This document shows, in pieces, positions 17,801 through 27,693 of a stretch of DNA of 64,000 bases. This DNA is from Catellatospora sp. IY07-71 (GTDB taxonomy: Bacteria; Actinomycetota; Actinomycetes; Mycobacteriales; Micromonosporaceae): the NCBI RefSeq assembly GCF_018326265.1, contig NZ_AP023360.1, forward strand, positions 8,119,001 to 8,183,000, written 5' to 3'. The position numbers were made by a program, and so were the translations under genes. The notes under the pieces were generated by a model that was given only the letters and a program-made list of their open reading frames with translations, was not told the DNA's origin and did no database searches. How positions within the stretch are numbered: position 1 is the stretch's first letter; each line of letters opens with the position of its first letter.

Positions 17801-20800
17801 CGCGAGCGGCCGCCGGTACTTCGTCCGGTCCGGGTCCTCGCCCTCGGGCATGCTGCCCAGCGGCTCGTCCGGCCGGTGCACGCACACCGGAACGGTGGGC
17901 AGCCCGGCCAGCCGCGCGGCGCGCATCCGGCGGTTGTCCATGCTGGACATCGAGCCGTCGCCCCAGGCGACGACGTGCGCCGGCCCGCCGCGCCAGCCGG
18001 TCTCGGCCATCCGGTCGGCGAACTCCTGCATGGTCATGTCGCCGCTGTTCGGGCTGACCGAACGCTGGGTGAAGCGGATGTCCTGCGGCGAGACCAGCGC
18101 GGTCTGCGGCAGCATCGCCTCCAGCCGGGCCCGGTCGGCGTCGTCGAGCACCGACGGGTCCGGGTAGCCGAGGTCGCTCAGCGTCGCGTCGCCGACGCCC
18201 AGGTCGGCGAGCTCCTCGTCGGTGAGCGGCCGCTGCATGTCCGCGTCGAGCTGGGTCGCGTGCACTCCGGCGGGCGCGGCGGCCGGGTCGGGCTGGCCCT
18301 GGTACTGCGACCAGGCTCCGGTGGGCGCGCCGTCGATCAGCGACTGCTCGCCGTCGGGCCCGATCACCATCGCGTCCATCTGGATGATGCCGTCGGTGAA
18401 CGGCGGCGTGGTGCTGGGTATGCCGGGCGGGGACTGCGGGTCGGCGTACATGATGACGCCGCCGTCGTTGAAGACCGGCCACGTGTGCGCGGTGCCGTCG
18501 CTGGAGTGGTGGATGACCACGGCCATCGCGCCCGGACCCGCCTGGCGCAGCTGGTCGGCCAGGCGCGCGTACGCCGCGTCCACCGCCTGCCGGGCACCGG
18601 CCTGGTCCAGGCCCCGGGTGTCCGGGCACAGCTGCTGCAGGCGGCCGTTGAAGAAGTCCTCGATGCGGTGCGGCCCGCGCGGCTCCGGGCCGGACGGCTG
18701 GTCCGGGTTGCCGGACGCGAACCCGTCGAAGGTGCGCGCCGCGGCACAGCGGGGCCGCCCGTGCAGCCAGGTGTCGGCCACCGAGAGCAGCACGTCCACG
18801 CAGTTCACGGCACGGGTCGGGTCGGCATTCGGGCCGCCGTCGTTGGCGTAGCGCAGCCAGCCCGAGCGCAGCGGCGGGAACCGCAGCGGACGGCCGTCCG
18901 CGTCGCGCGGGACCGCGTTCTCCAGGTCGAGCTGGTGCTGGGTGAGCACCGGGCGGTAACCGCCGGGCTGGTCGTAGCGGCGGGTCGCGTCCACCGACGG
19001 CGGCTGGTCGGTGCCGGTCAGCGCGGACACGTCGTCGGTGGTGACGCCACCGCGGGTGAAGTCGGCCCCATCGTGCCGGTTGAGGGCGTCCCAGGCGGCC
19101 GCGGCCAGCGCGCCCGGCCGGCCCATCGACGCCAGGATCGCGCGCCGCTGCGCGCGCAGACCGCCGTGGTACGCGTCGCTCCAGCGCCGCGCCTCGGCCC
19201 GGGTGCGCTCACCGTCGCGCCGCCCGTCCCCGGCGGGACGGGGCGTGGTGTCGGCACCGGACCGGCTCGGGTCGGTCGCGGGCACCACGCCGACTGCGGC
19301 CGCCGCCGCGTCCGTCTGCTGACGGCTCGGCTGGTCGGCAGCGGCGGGCTGCGTGGCCGGACTCTGCGCGGTCGGACTCTGCGCGGTCGGAGACTGCGTC
19401 GTGGGGCTCTGCTGGGTGCTGGCCGGATTCTGCTGACCGGTCGTCCCGTGCGTGGTCGGGCTCTGCTGCGTCGCGGGGTTGGTCTGCGTGGCGGGGTTGG
19501 TCTGCGTGGCGGGGTTGGTCTGCGTGGCGGGGTTGGTCTGCGTGGCGGGGTTGGTCTGCGTGGCGGGGTTGGTCTGCGTGGCGGGGTTGGTCTGCGTGGC
19601 GGGGTTGGTCTGCGTGGCCGGGTTTGTGGTCGCCGGGTTCGTCTGCACCCCGGCGGTGGTCTGCGCCGTCGGGTTCGGCTGCGTCGCCGGGTTGGCCGAC
19701 GTCGTGGCGCTGACCTGGGCCGTCGGGTTCGGCGAGGTCGCCGGATTGCTCGACGGTGCCGTGCTCGCCGGGTTCGTGGCACCGGTCTGCACCGACGGGT
19801 TAGTGGTGGCCTGCGCACTCGGGCCGGTCTGCGTGTTCGGGCCGGCCTGCACGCTCGGGCTCGCCTGCACCGACGGGCTGGTGGTCGCGCCACCGGCCTG
19901 CGCGGTGAGGTTCGCCTGGACCGACGGCACCGAGGCCGACACACCGCCCGTGAGGCGCGCGCCGGTCGTCGGGTTCGTGCCGGACGAGGAGGATCCGCTC
20001 GTGCCGGAGCTCTGGGTGCCGCTGCCGGAGGTGGTCGTGGAGCCACCGCCGGAGGTGGACCCGCCGGTGGTGCCGGACGTGGCCGAGGTGCCGGTCGACG
20101 ACGGGGCGGTGCTGGTCGAGGCTCCGGTGGACGGTGCGCCGGTCGAGGTGCCCCCGGAGGTGCTCGTCGAGGTGCCGGCCAGGCCGCCGCCCGAGGCGCC
20201 GGTGGCGGACGGGGTGGGCGCAGCCGGAGCGGACGTGGTGGCGGGTGGCGCACCGGCCAGTGTGGACGACGGCGCGGCCGCGGCCGGAGCCGCCGGGGCG
20301 GCCATGGTCTGTGCGGCGGGCGCCGCGGCCATCGGTGCCACGACCGTGTTCTGCGTGGGCACGCTCGGCGCGGCCGGGGCGGCGGGCGCCGCCGGAGCCG
20401 GGGCCGGGGGCGCTTCGGCCGGTGCGATCCCGGCCAGGCCACCGGTCGGGCTGTGGCCGCCGGAGCCGGTGTTGCCGGAGTTGCCGCCGGTGCTGGGCGC
20501 GCTGGGCCAGTTCGCGGAGTCGTCGGTGACCTGCCGTGGCTGCACGTCCGGCTGGGCGCCGGTCGAGGTGGTCGCTGCGGCGGCGACGATGGGTGCGCTG
20601 GTGTTCGAGTCGAGGTCGGCCCCGGCCATGTTGCCGACCAGGTCCGAGGTCATGTTGTTGAGCTCGCCGGTGAAGTGGCTCGTGACGCTGGACCGCGCGC
20701 CCGAGGTCGCGGCCATGCCCAGGTTGCCCAGGTCGGGCATCTGGCCGGTGGCCAGCGAGCCGCCGATGTCGCCGAGCACCTCGCCGCGTACGCCATGGGA

Positions 20801-21622
20801 GACCTTGCTGACGAACGAGCCGTTGTGGCCGCCCGCCAGCGTGCTGGCCGCGCCGCCCGCGAAGCCCGCCCAGCCGGACATGAGCAGGTCACCGGCGTCC
20901 AGGCCGTCGCGTCTGCCCTCGGCCACCTGATAGCTCTGGATGGCGCCCTGGGTGAGCAACTCCTCCTTGGCCTCGTCCAGGCCCTCCTTGCCCGCCTTGA
21001 TGGCCCACTTGCCGAGCTTCTTGGTGAAGTCCTTGCCGAGGTCCTTGATCTTGTCCTTGATGGCGCGCTTGATGCCGCGCTCGATCAGCGATTTGATCAG
21101 CCGCTTCAGGATCTCCTTGATGGCGAAGCGGGTCGCCATGCAGACCGGGCCGGCTGCGGCGGTGGACGCGCCGAAGGTGAAGAACGCGGCGACGGCCAGC
21201 GCGATCAGCTCGATCAGCAGCAGCCCCAGCTCGATGTAGTACTCCAGCTTGGCGCCCTGGATGTCGCAGCCGCCGCCTTCGAGCATCTCGCCGAGCACGC
21301 CCGCGACGTGCGCCGCGGCCTGCAGCGCGGACTTCTCGGAGCCCGAGCCGATCTGCTCCCAGGCCTCCTTGATGGCCGCGGCGACCTTGCCCTCGGCGCC
21401 GCCGAACGCGGCCACCGCGTCCAGCGCGGCCCGCTCGGACTCCACCAGCGGCTCGGCGAGGTCGGCGGCGACGGAGTACCAGTCGTCAGCGAGGTCCCAG
21501 GTGGCCTGCTCGTCCCCCTCGGGCCAGTCCATGCCGATGACCCAGTCGAGGCACTCCTTCATCCACCCTGGAGCGTCGAAATAGGACAGCGGATGCGGAA
21601 TAGGCGACGGCAACCACGACAT
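11813..21622 (-). CDS. Giant multidomain polymorphic toxin with CpnT-like N-terminus (possible type VII secretion substrate)
   Basis: 3,269 codons from the ATG at 21622 (MSWLPSPIPHPLSYFDAPGW, G-rich ribosome site upstream); the frame is open to 21745. Residues 1-340: WXG100-like/CpnT-type helical domain with a hydrophobic stretch at about 128-158. Residues 345-800: Pro/Ala/Ser/Thr linker with TNPATQ hexapeptide repeats. Papain-like glutamine deamidase domain 1 has Cys941 (NCVD), His1046 (AHTW) and Asp1061/Gln1063 (DPQ). A ParB-like segment at about 1170-1255 carries SMDNRRMRAARLAG. RelA/SpoT-like domains lie near 1410-1580, 1860-2020 and 2270-2440, each with SL-RKY, ND..RFS, G.NATFRA.DG and EVQFPT. 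Deamidase domain 2 has Cys2808, His2912, Asp2927 and Gln2929. A Gln-rich repeat precedes a C-terminal domain (about 3090-3269) with MLAHEYIESRLIEEG. Between the RelA/SpoT-like domains the frame runs, as Pro/Gly/Arg-rich text, through three small genes in another register. One continuous polypeptide is possible but unproven. Confidence 0.8.
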   Translation of the reverse strand: MSWLPSPIPHPLSYFDAPGWMKECLDWVIGMDWPEGDEQATWDLADDWYSVAADLAEPLVESERAALDAVAAFGGAEGKVAAAIKEAWEQIGSGSEKSALQAAAHVAGVLGEMLEGGGCDIQGAKLEYYIELGLLLIELIALAVAAFFTFGASTAAAGPVCMATRFAIKEILKRLIKSLIERGIKRAIKDKIKDLGKDFTKKLGKWAIKAGKEGLDEAKEELLTQGAIQSYQVAEGRRDGLDAGDLLMSGWAGFAGGAASTLAGGHNGSFVSKVSHGVRGEVLGDIGGSLATGQMPDLGNLGMAATSGARSSVTSHFTGELNNMTSDLVGNMAGADLDSNTSAPIVAAAATTSTGAQPDVQPRQVTDDSANWPSAPSTGGNSGNTGSGGHSPTGGLAGIAPAEAPPAPAPAAPAAPAAPSVPTQNTVVAPMAAAPAAQTMAAPAAPAAAAPSSTLAGAPPATTSAPAAPTPSATGASGGGLAGTSTSTSGGTSTGAPSTGASTSTAPSSTGTSATSGTTGGSTSGGGSTTTSGSGTQSSGTSGSSSSGTNPTTGARLTGGVSASVPSVQANLTAQAGGATTSPSVQASPSVQAGPNTQTGPSAQATTNPSVQTGATNPASTAPSSNPATSPNPTAQVSATTSANPATQPNPTAQTTAGVQTNPATTNPATQTNPATQTNPATQTNPATQTNPATQTNPATQTNPATQTNPATQTNPATQQSPTTHGTTGQQNPASTQQSPTTQSPTAQSPTAQSPATQPAAADQPSRQQTDAAAAAVGVVPATDPSRSGADTTPRPAGDGRRDGERTRAEARRWSDAYHGGLRAQRRAILASMGRPGALAAAAWDALNRHDGADFTRGGVTTDDVSALTGTDQPPSVDATRRYDQPGGYRPVLTQHQLDLENAVPRDADGRPLRFPPLRSGWLRYANDGGPNADPTRAVNCVDVLLSVADTWLHGRPRCAAARTFDGFASGNPDQPSGPEPRGPHRIEDFFNGRLQQLCPDTRGLDQAGARQAVDAAYARLADQLRQAGPGAMAVVIHHSSDGTAHTWPVFNDGGVIMYADPQSPPGIPSTTPPFTDGIIQMDAMVIGPDGEQSLIDGAPTGAWSQYQGQPDPAAAPAGVHATQLDADMQRPLTDEELADLGVGDATLSDLGYPDPSVLDDADRARLEAMLPQTALVSPQDIRFTQRSVSPNSGDMTMQEFADRMAETGWRGGPAHVVAWGDGSMSSMDNRRMRAARLAGLPTVPVCVHRPDEPLGSMPEGEDPDRTKYRRPLAVDIRMVDGRLVVGGDQGTVVHAAGTTPTTFGEAALFRAAEQRSLLPGRLYGAETTPVTIGKPPGPDRPLVDLNPAEQEMIDGLYAAAQDRAADALPVLRDIAIDLNRALGVDTDLVLDAEIDGDEDHPPSTEPEPPVRLRGTAAMVKAQDSLERKYWTEGQTSELEHFAATVNDTARFSLQLPGGDAYRGGLEAAIEALEAAGYELTDLKNFFHPGNRFHGMNATFRAPDGGLMEVQFPTAESFRAWTLTHDAYAVLRQDNELDPRKVHALLSMFAVNQELGLNENVPPGLEDLVRSRFPDASPSIDTSFAKWVAKNPDTWQRYREWLDEQGVSFDGVGGVLDEFGLTSADLPLTPELEARLEVIDDQLLSDLRARPEGRSAEGDLRGPGERPGGRDALEQEPQGVDLRPAVDRGVPVQGGEHRPVRPDQPGRGGGTDAGDHGGERGAPRRGDDSLDLPVEGRTAAGRRLDPSPEGEGSPDLAARPDAEQQPQLPSQRTGDSDPGTPAGPTDPPSAPPNPAGRFFTPSPQPSAQPSPDRPDGYEDAMLDDVYERARAASERIVADLERMTAQVAEQLGLPEGSVPLRDTDQKVKSRASLERKYLLEGRTGGPEAFAARVNDSVRFSIQLPDGADYQPAYDAVVAQMRAGGYELAENVNNFWRAGNRFYGLNATFRAPDGTLFEVQFPTELSYEVWHATHGQYEVLRDQHAEPEARVRAMLEMLQINRAAGMLDAIPPGTEGDQAKEAGLAKWIKSNPEVWTQFTDALATQGRTPDDVIAEYGLTPDDLPVTPKTAADLENLDVVLPSALSQGHRGLPGPAGDGPDHRRERAPGVHHLGSPGPDVAVRPGSGGVHPGELASRGPAEVGDQEGSRGDRDAAVGGDRPAAERGGAPGGVPGVAPTPRAGDAALTEPPADAAPQTGPATAPPEPMGAYFEPEPTVDGLTAEEFAMLDEVYETSRQRSAEIMADIERAMAEVNGSPALRDAADLHLLPDTDDTRYKSRGSLQRKYLLEGQAHGPQHFSDTINDAVRFSVVMPDGADYRQAMDALVAEMRELGYELDGPPKDFWRPGNRFYGTNATFRADDGTLFEVQFPTQLSFELWQQTHHDYEVLRDDSQPAEQRVRALLSMIEANRRAGIMDAIPDGMGGDAAKDNGLAKFLSEQPEVMAELRRQLAQEGRTPADLIAEFDLTPDDFAVTPKVAPNLREEDAELLRALREGRGVPPGPGTDGPDREGTRQPGVADVRPPSGGLAVPPGRGVADHEQPELGRPAPSDRPGAGRADLDADLAGDAPAAQRSGDRGDLRGVAPAPRAGDAALTGDADPAGPVDPQGTLPEPGSTPMQPVPPSDPHHPQWPYRHNFMTRRSNFELQRRHQESQALAAQSAQHLSEMHRYRAWAQHYRTQNPDLAQATLCDQWAEYHRNWSVELGNRSKAAYNGWYTASQSTEITDPAAWAAVNTDQGQPQHDVPPTDGRPYGQRGGLRVPLRQHQDDLVAAMPRHPDGTLQATPDPRIGRWFGLANDGGPSFDPTRGVNCVDCMISAWRTWRGRPQVAAPRTLDAYAGTDVNAAANGETGGMQRVAAQVGGEWQTVFPNMANQPAATQQQWSDWGFATITQQLQQAGHGSAMMIVTEWQGGNSHAWLAVNQGGTILFLDPQTGAISENVTLYGHDGNPANGSNVVGLHALMLDANGQAQDIAPLAQTPWGQAAQQAKLAQQQAQQQALAQQQALAQQQALAQQQANLAQQQTQFAQQNALPEQQALPQHHAQSAHQTPGVPLPGAAANPSVEPLPEPGGTAEASPSPGEPIRHASGSEPGAAERYAEIRSWSSDDLARIAEYTGHPVEVITRAWRNLFVDRHDVAAGPNVVEHGVYFRAYHGNADPWEMAYNQEQADEDDVQYFAMMLAHEYIESRLIEEGIPFNLADPECWEEEGPDDYYEKFVPNKFHAHYLAPQYSWLTPFKHYRAYGLPTPELETPLDLENLEAVASMILETMRGRR
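12585..12668 (-). repeat. Gln/Ala-coding 18-bp repeats inside the toxin gene
   Basis: Degenerate repeats of gcctgctgctgcgccagc at 12603, 12621 and 12651, with a 12-base partial copy at 12639 and a diverged copy at 12585. They encode LAQQQA-type repeats that form a flexible linker between deamidase domain 2 and the C-terminal domain. Confidence 0.85.
13849..14175 (-). CDS. immC: putative immunity gene nested in the toxin frame, after RelA/SpoT-like domain 3
   Basis: 108 residues (MLSYFALYVKDVEYHPDQEP). Aligned without gaps to immB it has 59 of 108 identical residues by my count, including the last twelve (ESHRRREQGTLP). Shared features: P-D-Q..TGLI, DHRA..WRY.P, AE.I.M..S.GT.PLPSE. It lies in register +1 relative to the surrounding toxin frame, where the same DNA reads as Gly/Arg/Pro-rich text. 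GGGAAGAGG precedes the ATG. Conservation in this register rather than the toxin register argues that it is the coding frame. Immunity to the preceding RelA/SpoT-like domain is inferred from position. Confidence 0.75.
   Translation of the reverse strand: MLSYFALYVKDVEYHPDQEPTGLIVKGPGSRESLMYDHRAGGWRYRPDAVSQIMNSQSWDDRRRRIDRARAEQISMLISQGTHPLPSEAEIEAIFAESHRRREQGTLP
15070..15396 (-). CDS. immB: putative immunity gene nested in the toxin frame, after RelA/SpoT-like domain 2
   Basis: 108 residues (MLYYQALFLKDIEDYPDQQA). Paralogue of immC (about 55 percent identity, no gaps) and more distantly of immA. Same +1 register within the giant frame; its start is 1,221 bases from that of immC, a multiple of three. 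GGAG lies nine bases upstream of the ATG, inside codons for the end of RelA/SpoT-like domain 2. The product is small, charged and cytoplasmic. The last 40 or so bases are nearly identical to the end of immC, which marks a duplication or recombination point. Confidence 0.75.
   Translation of the reverse strand: MLYYQALFLKDIEDYPDQQATGLIIAGSGRLEYIIWDHRARTWRYDPEAAGYILGSWRHEDRRKSVTRKEAEEIAMRLSEGTDPLPSEEELLEAFRESHRRREQGTLP
16390..16704 (-). CDS. immA: putative immunity gene nested in the toxin frame, after RelA/SpoT-like domain 1
   Basis: 104 residues (MINYYQTYVRDQRDGLPRGI). A very good ribosome site (GGAGG, six bases before the ATG at 16704) supports real translation. It shares with immB/immC the YY..Y..D start, the P.G(I/L) turn, the W.(F/Y).P segment, the IS/.R.EAE...(L/M) helix and the G...LP.EE box, but ends in GEPPQDDD. 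Same +1 register as the other two, 1,308 bases (436 codons) from immB. It differs more, matching the more divergent RelA/SpoT-like domain 1, so toxin and immunity appear to have diverged together (inference). Confidence 0.75.
   Translation of the reverse strand: MINYYQTYVRDQRDGLPRGIFVVRANDPADAMLWNKSRKAWIFDPRSIAAFRFKAENIDRYDQISRAEAEALMLEITEGKEALPDEETILWIFQWKGEPPQDDD
19474..19621 (-). repeat. Tandem 18-bp repeat encoding TNPATQ in the toxin linker
   Basis: About eight copies of an 18-base unit (gcgtggcggggttggtct on the plus strand), seven of them identical. They encode consecutive TNPATQ hexapeptides in the Pro/Thr-rich linker between the secretion domain and the first enzyme domain. Perfect copies imply recent expansion and likely length variation. 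Confidence 0.95.
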
Positions 21623-21821
21623 CTCCCCGCACCCTCCCCAGAGTTCGGTGTCCGCGTGCCACGCTTCCCGCTCCCCGGCGGGCCCGCGTCGATCGGCGCG
21701 CGAACGCTGTGGGTAAGTTACTCGATCCGGACAAGAGTGCGCCAACCCGGTTGCGGCGCAACGTGCCGAGCCGGGCTAGAGTCGGTCAGGCACTGGCAGC
21801 ACGACGAAAGGGCAGCCCCTC

Positions 21822-22253
21822 ATGGCCCAACGCTCCGATCGCGACGCCAACTGGGCGCTGCGGGAACGCTTCGCGCAGGTGCACGACCAGTACAACAAGC
21901 TGCGCTCCGGCATGGGCGAGATGCAGGCGAAGCTGCACGCCTACCGGGCCACCGAGAAGTCGCGCGACGGTCTCATCAAGGTGCAGGTCGACGCGCGCGG
22001 CCGGCTGGTGAAGGTGGACCTGGAGCCCGCCGCGCTGCGCTCCTACAGCGCCACGGGGCTGGCCGAGGAGATCACCCGGGTGGCGGCCCAGGCCAGCGAG
22101 GCCGCGGGCGCGGGCGTCACCGCGATCATGGCCGAGGTCATGCCGGCCGACTCCGGCGCGATGTCGTTCCTGCGCACCAACGACATGAACGACCTGCTCA
22201 AGCGGCACGACGACATCATGGACTACCGGCCGGAGACGCGCGATGAGCGGTGA
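21822..22253 (+). CDS. YbaB/EbfC-like protein next to the toxin
   Basis: 143 residues. The segment SRDGLIKVQVDARGRLVKVDLEPAAL is the typical beta-strand core of the YbaB/EbfC fold, and EITRVAAQASEAAGAGVTAIMAEVMP is the following helix. EbfC proteins bind DNA as dimers, but in actinobacteria related proteins are repeatedly encoded beside WXG100-type proteins and type VII secretion toxins (family context). AAGGG lies nine bases upstream of the ATG, and a TAGAGT at 21776-21781 may be a -10 box. The gene diverges from the giant toxin across about 200 bases and overlaps the next gene by 11 bases. Confidence 0.8.
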   Translation: MAQRSDRDANWALRERFAQVHDQYNKLRSGMGEMQAKLHAYRATEKSRDGLIKVQVDARGRLVKVDLEPAALRSYSATGLAEEITRVAAQASEAAGAGVTAIMAEVMPADSGAMSFLRTNDMNDLLKRHDDIMDYRPETRDER

Positions 22254-22629
22254 CGAGATCCCGATCCGGCACATGAGCTGGCCGTCGGGCGACGGCACCC
22301 ACATGGACCTGGACCAGGCGCGCGACGCGGGCCGCCGCATGTTCGCGGCGGGTCAGGACGTGTCGTCGCTGCGTTCGGGCATCGGGGCGAGCATCGACTC
22401 GGCCGGGCAGTCGCGGCCGTGGGGCATGGACGACGTGGGCAAGGCGCTGGACGAGGGCTACAGCAAGATCGCGCCGACCATCCTGACGCTGTGGCAGCAG
22501 GTCGGCACCGCGCTGCAGACGATGGGCACCAACATCGGCGGCGCCGCCGACAACACCACCTCCGCCGACGTGGCCGCGAGCCAGCGCGCCCAGCAGGCCG
22601 GCAACCACCACCCCAACATCCCCATCTGA
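22243..22629 (+). CDS. WXG100-like small protein (possible secretion partner)
   Basis: 128 residues. Helical, with DLDQARDAGRRMFAAGQDVSSLRSGIGASI, then RPWGMDDVGKALDEGYSKIAPTILTLWQQVGTALQTMGTNI. The WG turn between two amphipathic helices is the WXG100 hallmark, and a short loose tail follows. Proteins of this class form heterodimers or chaperone-like pairs with substrates exported by ESX/type VII systems. No signal peptide is present. The ATG lies inside the end of the YbaB-like gene, so the two are co-translated. The likely partner is the CpnT-like N-terminus of the divergent toxin (inference). No ESX core genes are in the window. Confidence 0.75.
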   Translation: MSGDEIPIRHMSWPSGDGTHMDLDQARDAGRRMFAAGQDVSSLRSGIGASIDSAGQSRPWGMDDVGKALDEGYSKIAPTILTLWQQVGTALQTMGTNIGGAADNTTSADVAASQRAQQAGNHHPNIPI

Positions 22630-22677
22630 CGCCGGTCCCGCACGCGATGGCCGGCCACCGGCGGGTGCGCGTCCGCG

Positions 22678-22742
22678 ATGATCGCGAGTTCGTGTCATAA
22701 AGTCGGGTCCAACCCCAGGTTCTGACACGAGATCGCGATCAT
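22678..22742. repeat. REP-like palindrome, copy 1, acting as bidirectional terminator
   Basis: 20-base arms (22678-22697 and 22723-22742) match at 18 of 20 positions around a 25-base loop. It lies between converging genes (WXG100-like and dnaE). Arms and part of the loop are homologous to the palindrome at 54361-54425, so it belongs to a dispersed family. Confidence 0.75.
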
Positions 22743-22790
22743 GCCCCGGCCGCCCAGCCCGCGCGGCCCGGCCCAGCCCGGCGGCCAGGC

Positions 22791-26333
<3,543 letters not shown>

Positions 26334-26423
26334 GGCGCACCCACCCCCAGCTTGTCGACGGTACCGCTCAGCCTAGTCGGGCGCTCCGACGCGTTCCACC
26401 CGCCGCTCCCGGGGTGCCCGGCG

Positions 26424-27467
26424 TCACCGGCCGAACGGCTCCACCATCGCCGCCGCCGCGTGCAGCCACGCCCGCTTGGTGGCCGGCTGGAGCGCGCCGT
26501 GCTCGATCGAGGAGCCGGTCTCCAGCGCCGGGTCGAAGGGCACCACGACCACCGCACGGGTCCGGGTGGCGAAGTGCTTGCGGAAGTCCTCCAGCAGCGG
26601 CTGGTGCCCCGGGGTGGCGCAGGACAGCAGCGTCACCGCGTTGTCCGCGAGCGCGCCGAGACCGATCTCGTGCAGCAGGTCGATCATCCAGTCCGCGGTG
26701 AACGCGGCGTCCTCGCGCGGCACCGTGGTGATCACGAGCTGGTCGGCGGCGCGGATCACCGTCTGCCAGTTGGCGCTCTCCACGTTGTTGCCCGTGTCCA
26801 CGCAGACCACCTCGTGCGTGCGCAGCAGCAGGTCCAGCACGCGGCGCACTGTGTGCTGGTCGAGGCGCTGGGCGAAGCGCGGGTTCTCCTCGCCGGCGAG
26901 CACGTCGTACGACCCGTCGGAGGCGTGCCGCAGGTAGTCGTCGAGCCGGTCCTTCAGCTCGGGCCCCGCCGTGTTCTCGATCTCGATCAGGTCGGCGAGC
27001 AGGTGCCGGATGGTCCGGGCGTGCCGGGCGCTGCCGGCGCGCAGGCCCAGCGTGCCCCGCAGCTCGTTGTCGTCCCAGGCCAGCACGCCCCGGCCGCGCA
27101 CGCTGCCGATGGTGGCGGCGGCCAGCACGGTGGCGGTGGTCTTGTGCACCCCGCCCTTGGGGTTGGCGAAGGCCAGCACCCGCGGCTTGCCCAGCTGCCG
27201 GCGCAGCACCGAGACGGCCCGCTCGACGTCGTCGGGGCGGGCGGCGGGCCGCCACTCCAGCCGCTCGGTGGGCGGGGCGTCGTACACCGGGCCGGTGGAG
27301 GTGGCCGTGGCCGGGCCGGGCGGGTAGGGCCGGGGCTCGTCGCGCGGCGGGGCGGCGCGGGCCCGGTCGAGCAGCAACCGCCAGCGGGAGGTCTGCTCGG
27401 CGGGCGTCAGCTCGCCGGGCCGGCCCCACCCGGTGGAGTCGTCCCCACGGTGGCCGTTGCGCTCCAC
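26424..27467 (-). CDS. ParA/MinD-like ATPase with altered Walker A
   Basis: 347 residues. About 80 residues of Pro/Arg-rich N-terminus are followed by a SIMIBI ATPase domain: VLAFANPKGGVHKTTATVLAA is a deviant Walker A in which the Gly before the catalytic Lys is His (KGGVHKTT). VVCVDTGNNVESANWQTVI is the switch/Walker B region and DQLVITTVPREDAAFTADWM follows. The architecture (long Pro-rich head plus MinD-like domain) resembles EspI-type proteins of type VII secretion loci, but that link is tentative. GTG at 27467 with GGGAGG upstream. It is followed by dnaE. The nearby WXG100-like gene makes a secretion connection possible but not shown. Confidence 0.8.
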   Translation of the reverse strand: MERNGHRGDDSTGWGRPGELTPAEQTSRWRLLLDRARAAPPRDEPRPYPPGPATATSTGPVYDAPPTERLEWRPAARPDDVERAVSVLRRQLGKPRVLAFANPKGGVHKTTATVLAAATIGSVRGRGVLAWDDNELRGTLGLRAGSARHARTIRHLLADLIEIENTAGPELKDRLDDYLRHASDGSYDVLAGEENPRFAQRLDQHTVRRVLDLLLRTHEVVCVDTGNNVESANWQTVIRAADQLVITTVPREDAAFTADWMIDLLHEIGLGALADNAVTLLSCATPGHQPLLEDFRKHFATRTRAVVVVPFDPALETGSSIEHGALQPATKRAWLHAAAAMVEPFGR

Positions 27468-27693
27468 GGTGTGCCGCCCTCCCCGCCCCTGCCTGAGTAT
27501 CCGATGATCAAACGCGCTGCCAGGCTACGCACCTCGACACCGGCTTGACCACCCTATGTGCTCGGGCACCCGCTCCTCCAGACCCTCTCGGCCGATTCCC
27601 GCCGCCGAAGGCGAGGAGGCCTTGCGTACCGGCGCCCGCTGTGTTCAACGACACCATTCGATGCCGAGTATGGACTCCACCGGGCGACACCCG

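Noticed and set aside
21623-21745. Upstream extension of the giant toxin frame (MAHSCPDRVTYPQRSRADRR...)
   Set aside because: The conserved CpnT-like start is MSWLPSPIPHPLSYFD at 21622 with a G-rich ribosome site; the extension has no such site and overlaps the divergent promoter region.
16697-22246. 1,849-codon open frame on the plus strand opposite the toxin gene
   Set aside because: It is a shadow of the minus-strand toxin in very GC-rich DNA: Arg/Gly/His-rich, no domain, no ribosome site, and it runs into the YbaB-like gene out of frame.
27468-27693. Possible small gene between the ParA-like gene and the membrane-anchored protein gene
   Set aside because: Short frames here have no ribosome site and no codon bias; it is more likely a promoter region, but I could not point to a clear promoter.
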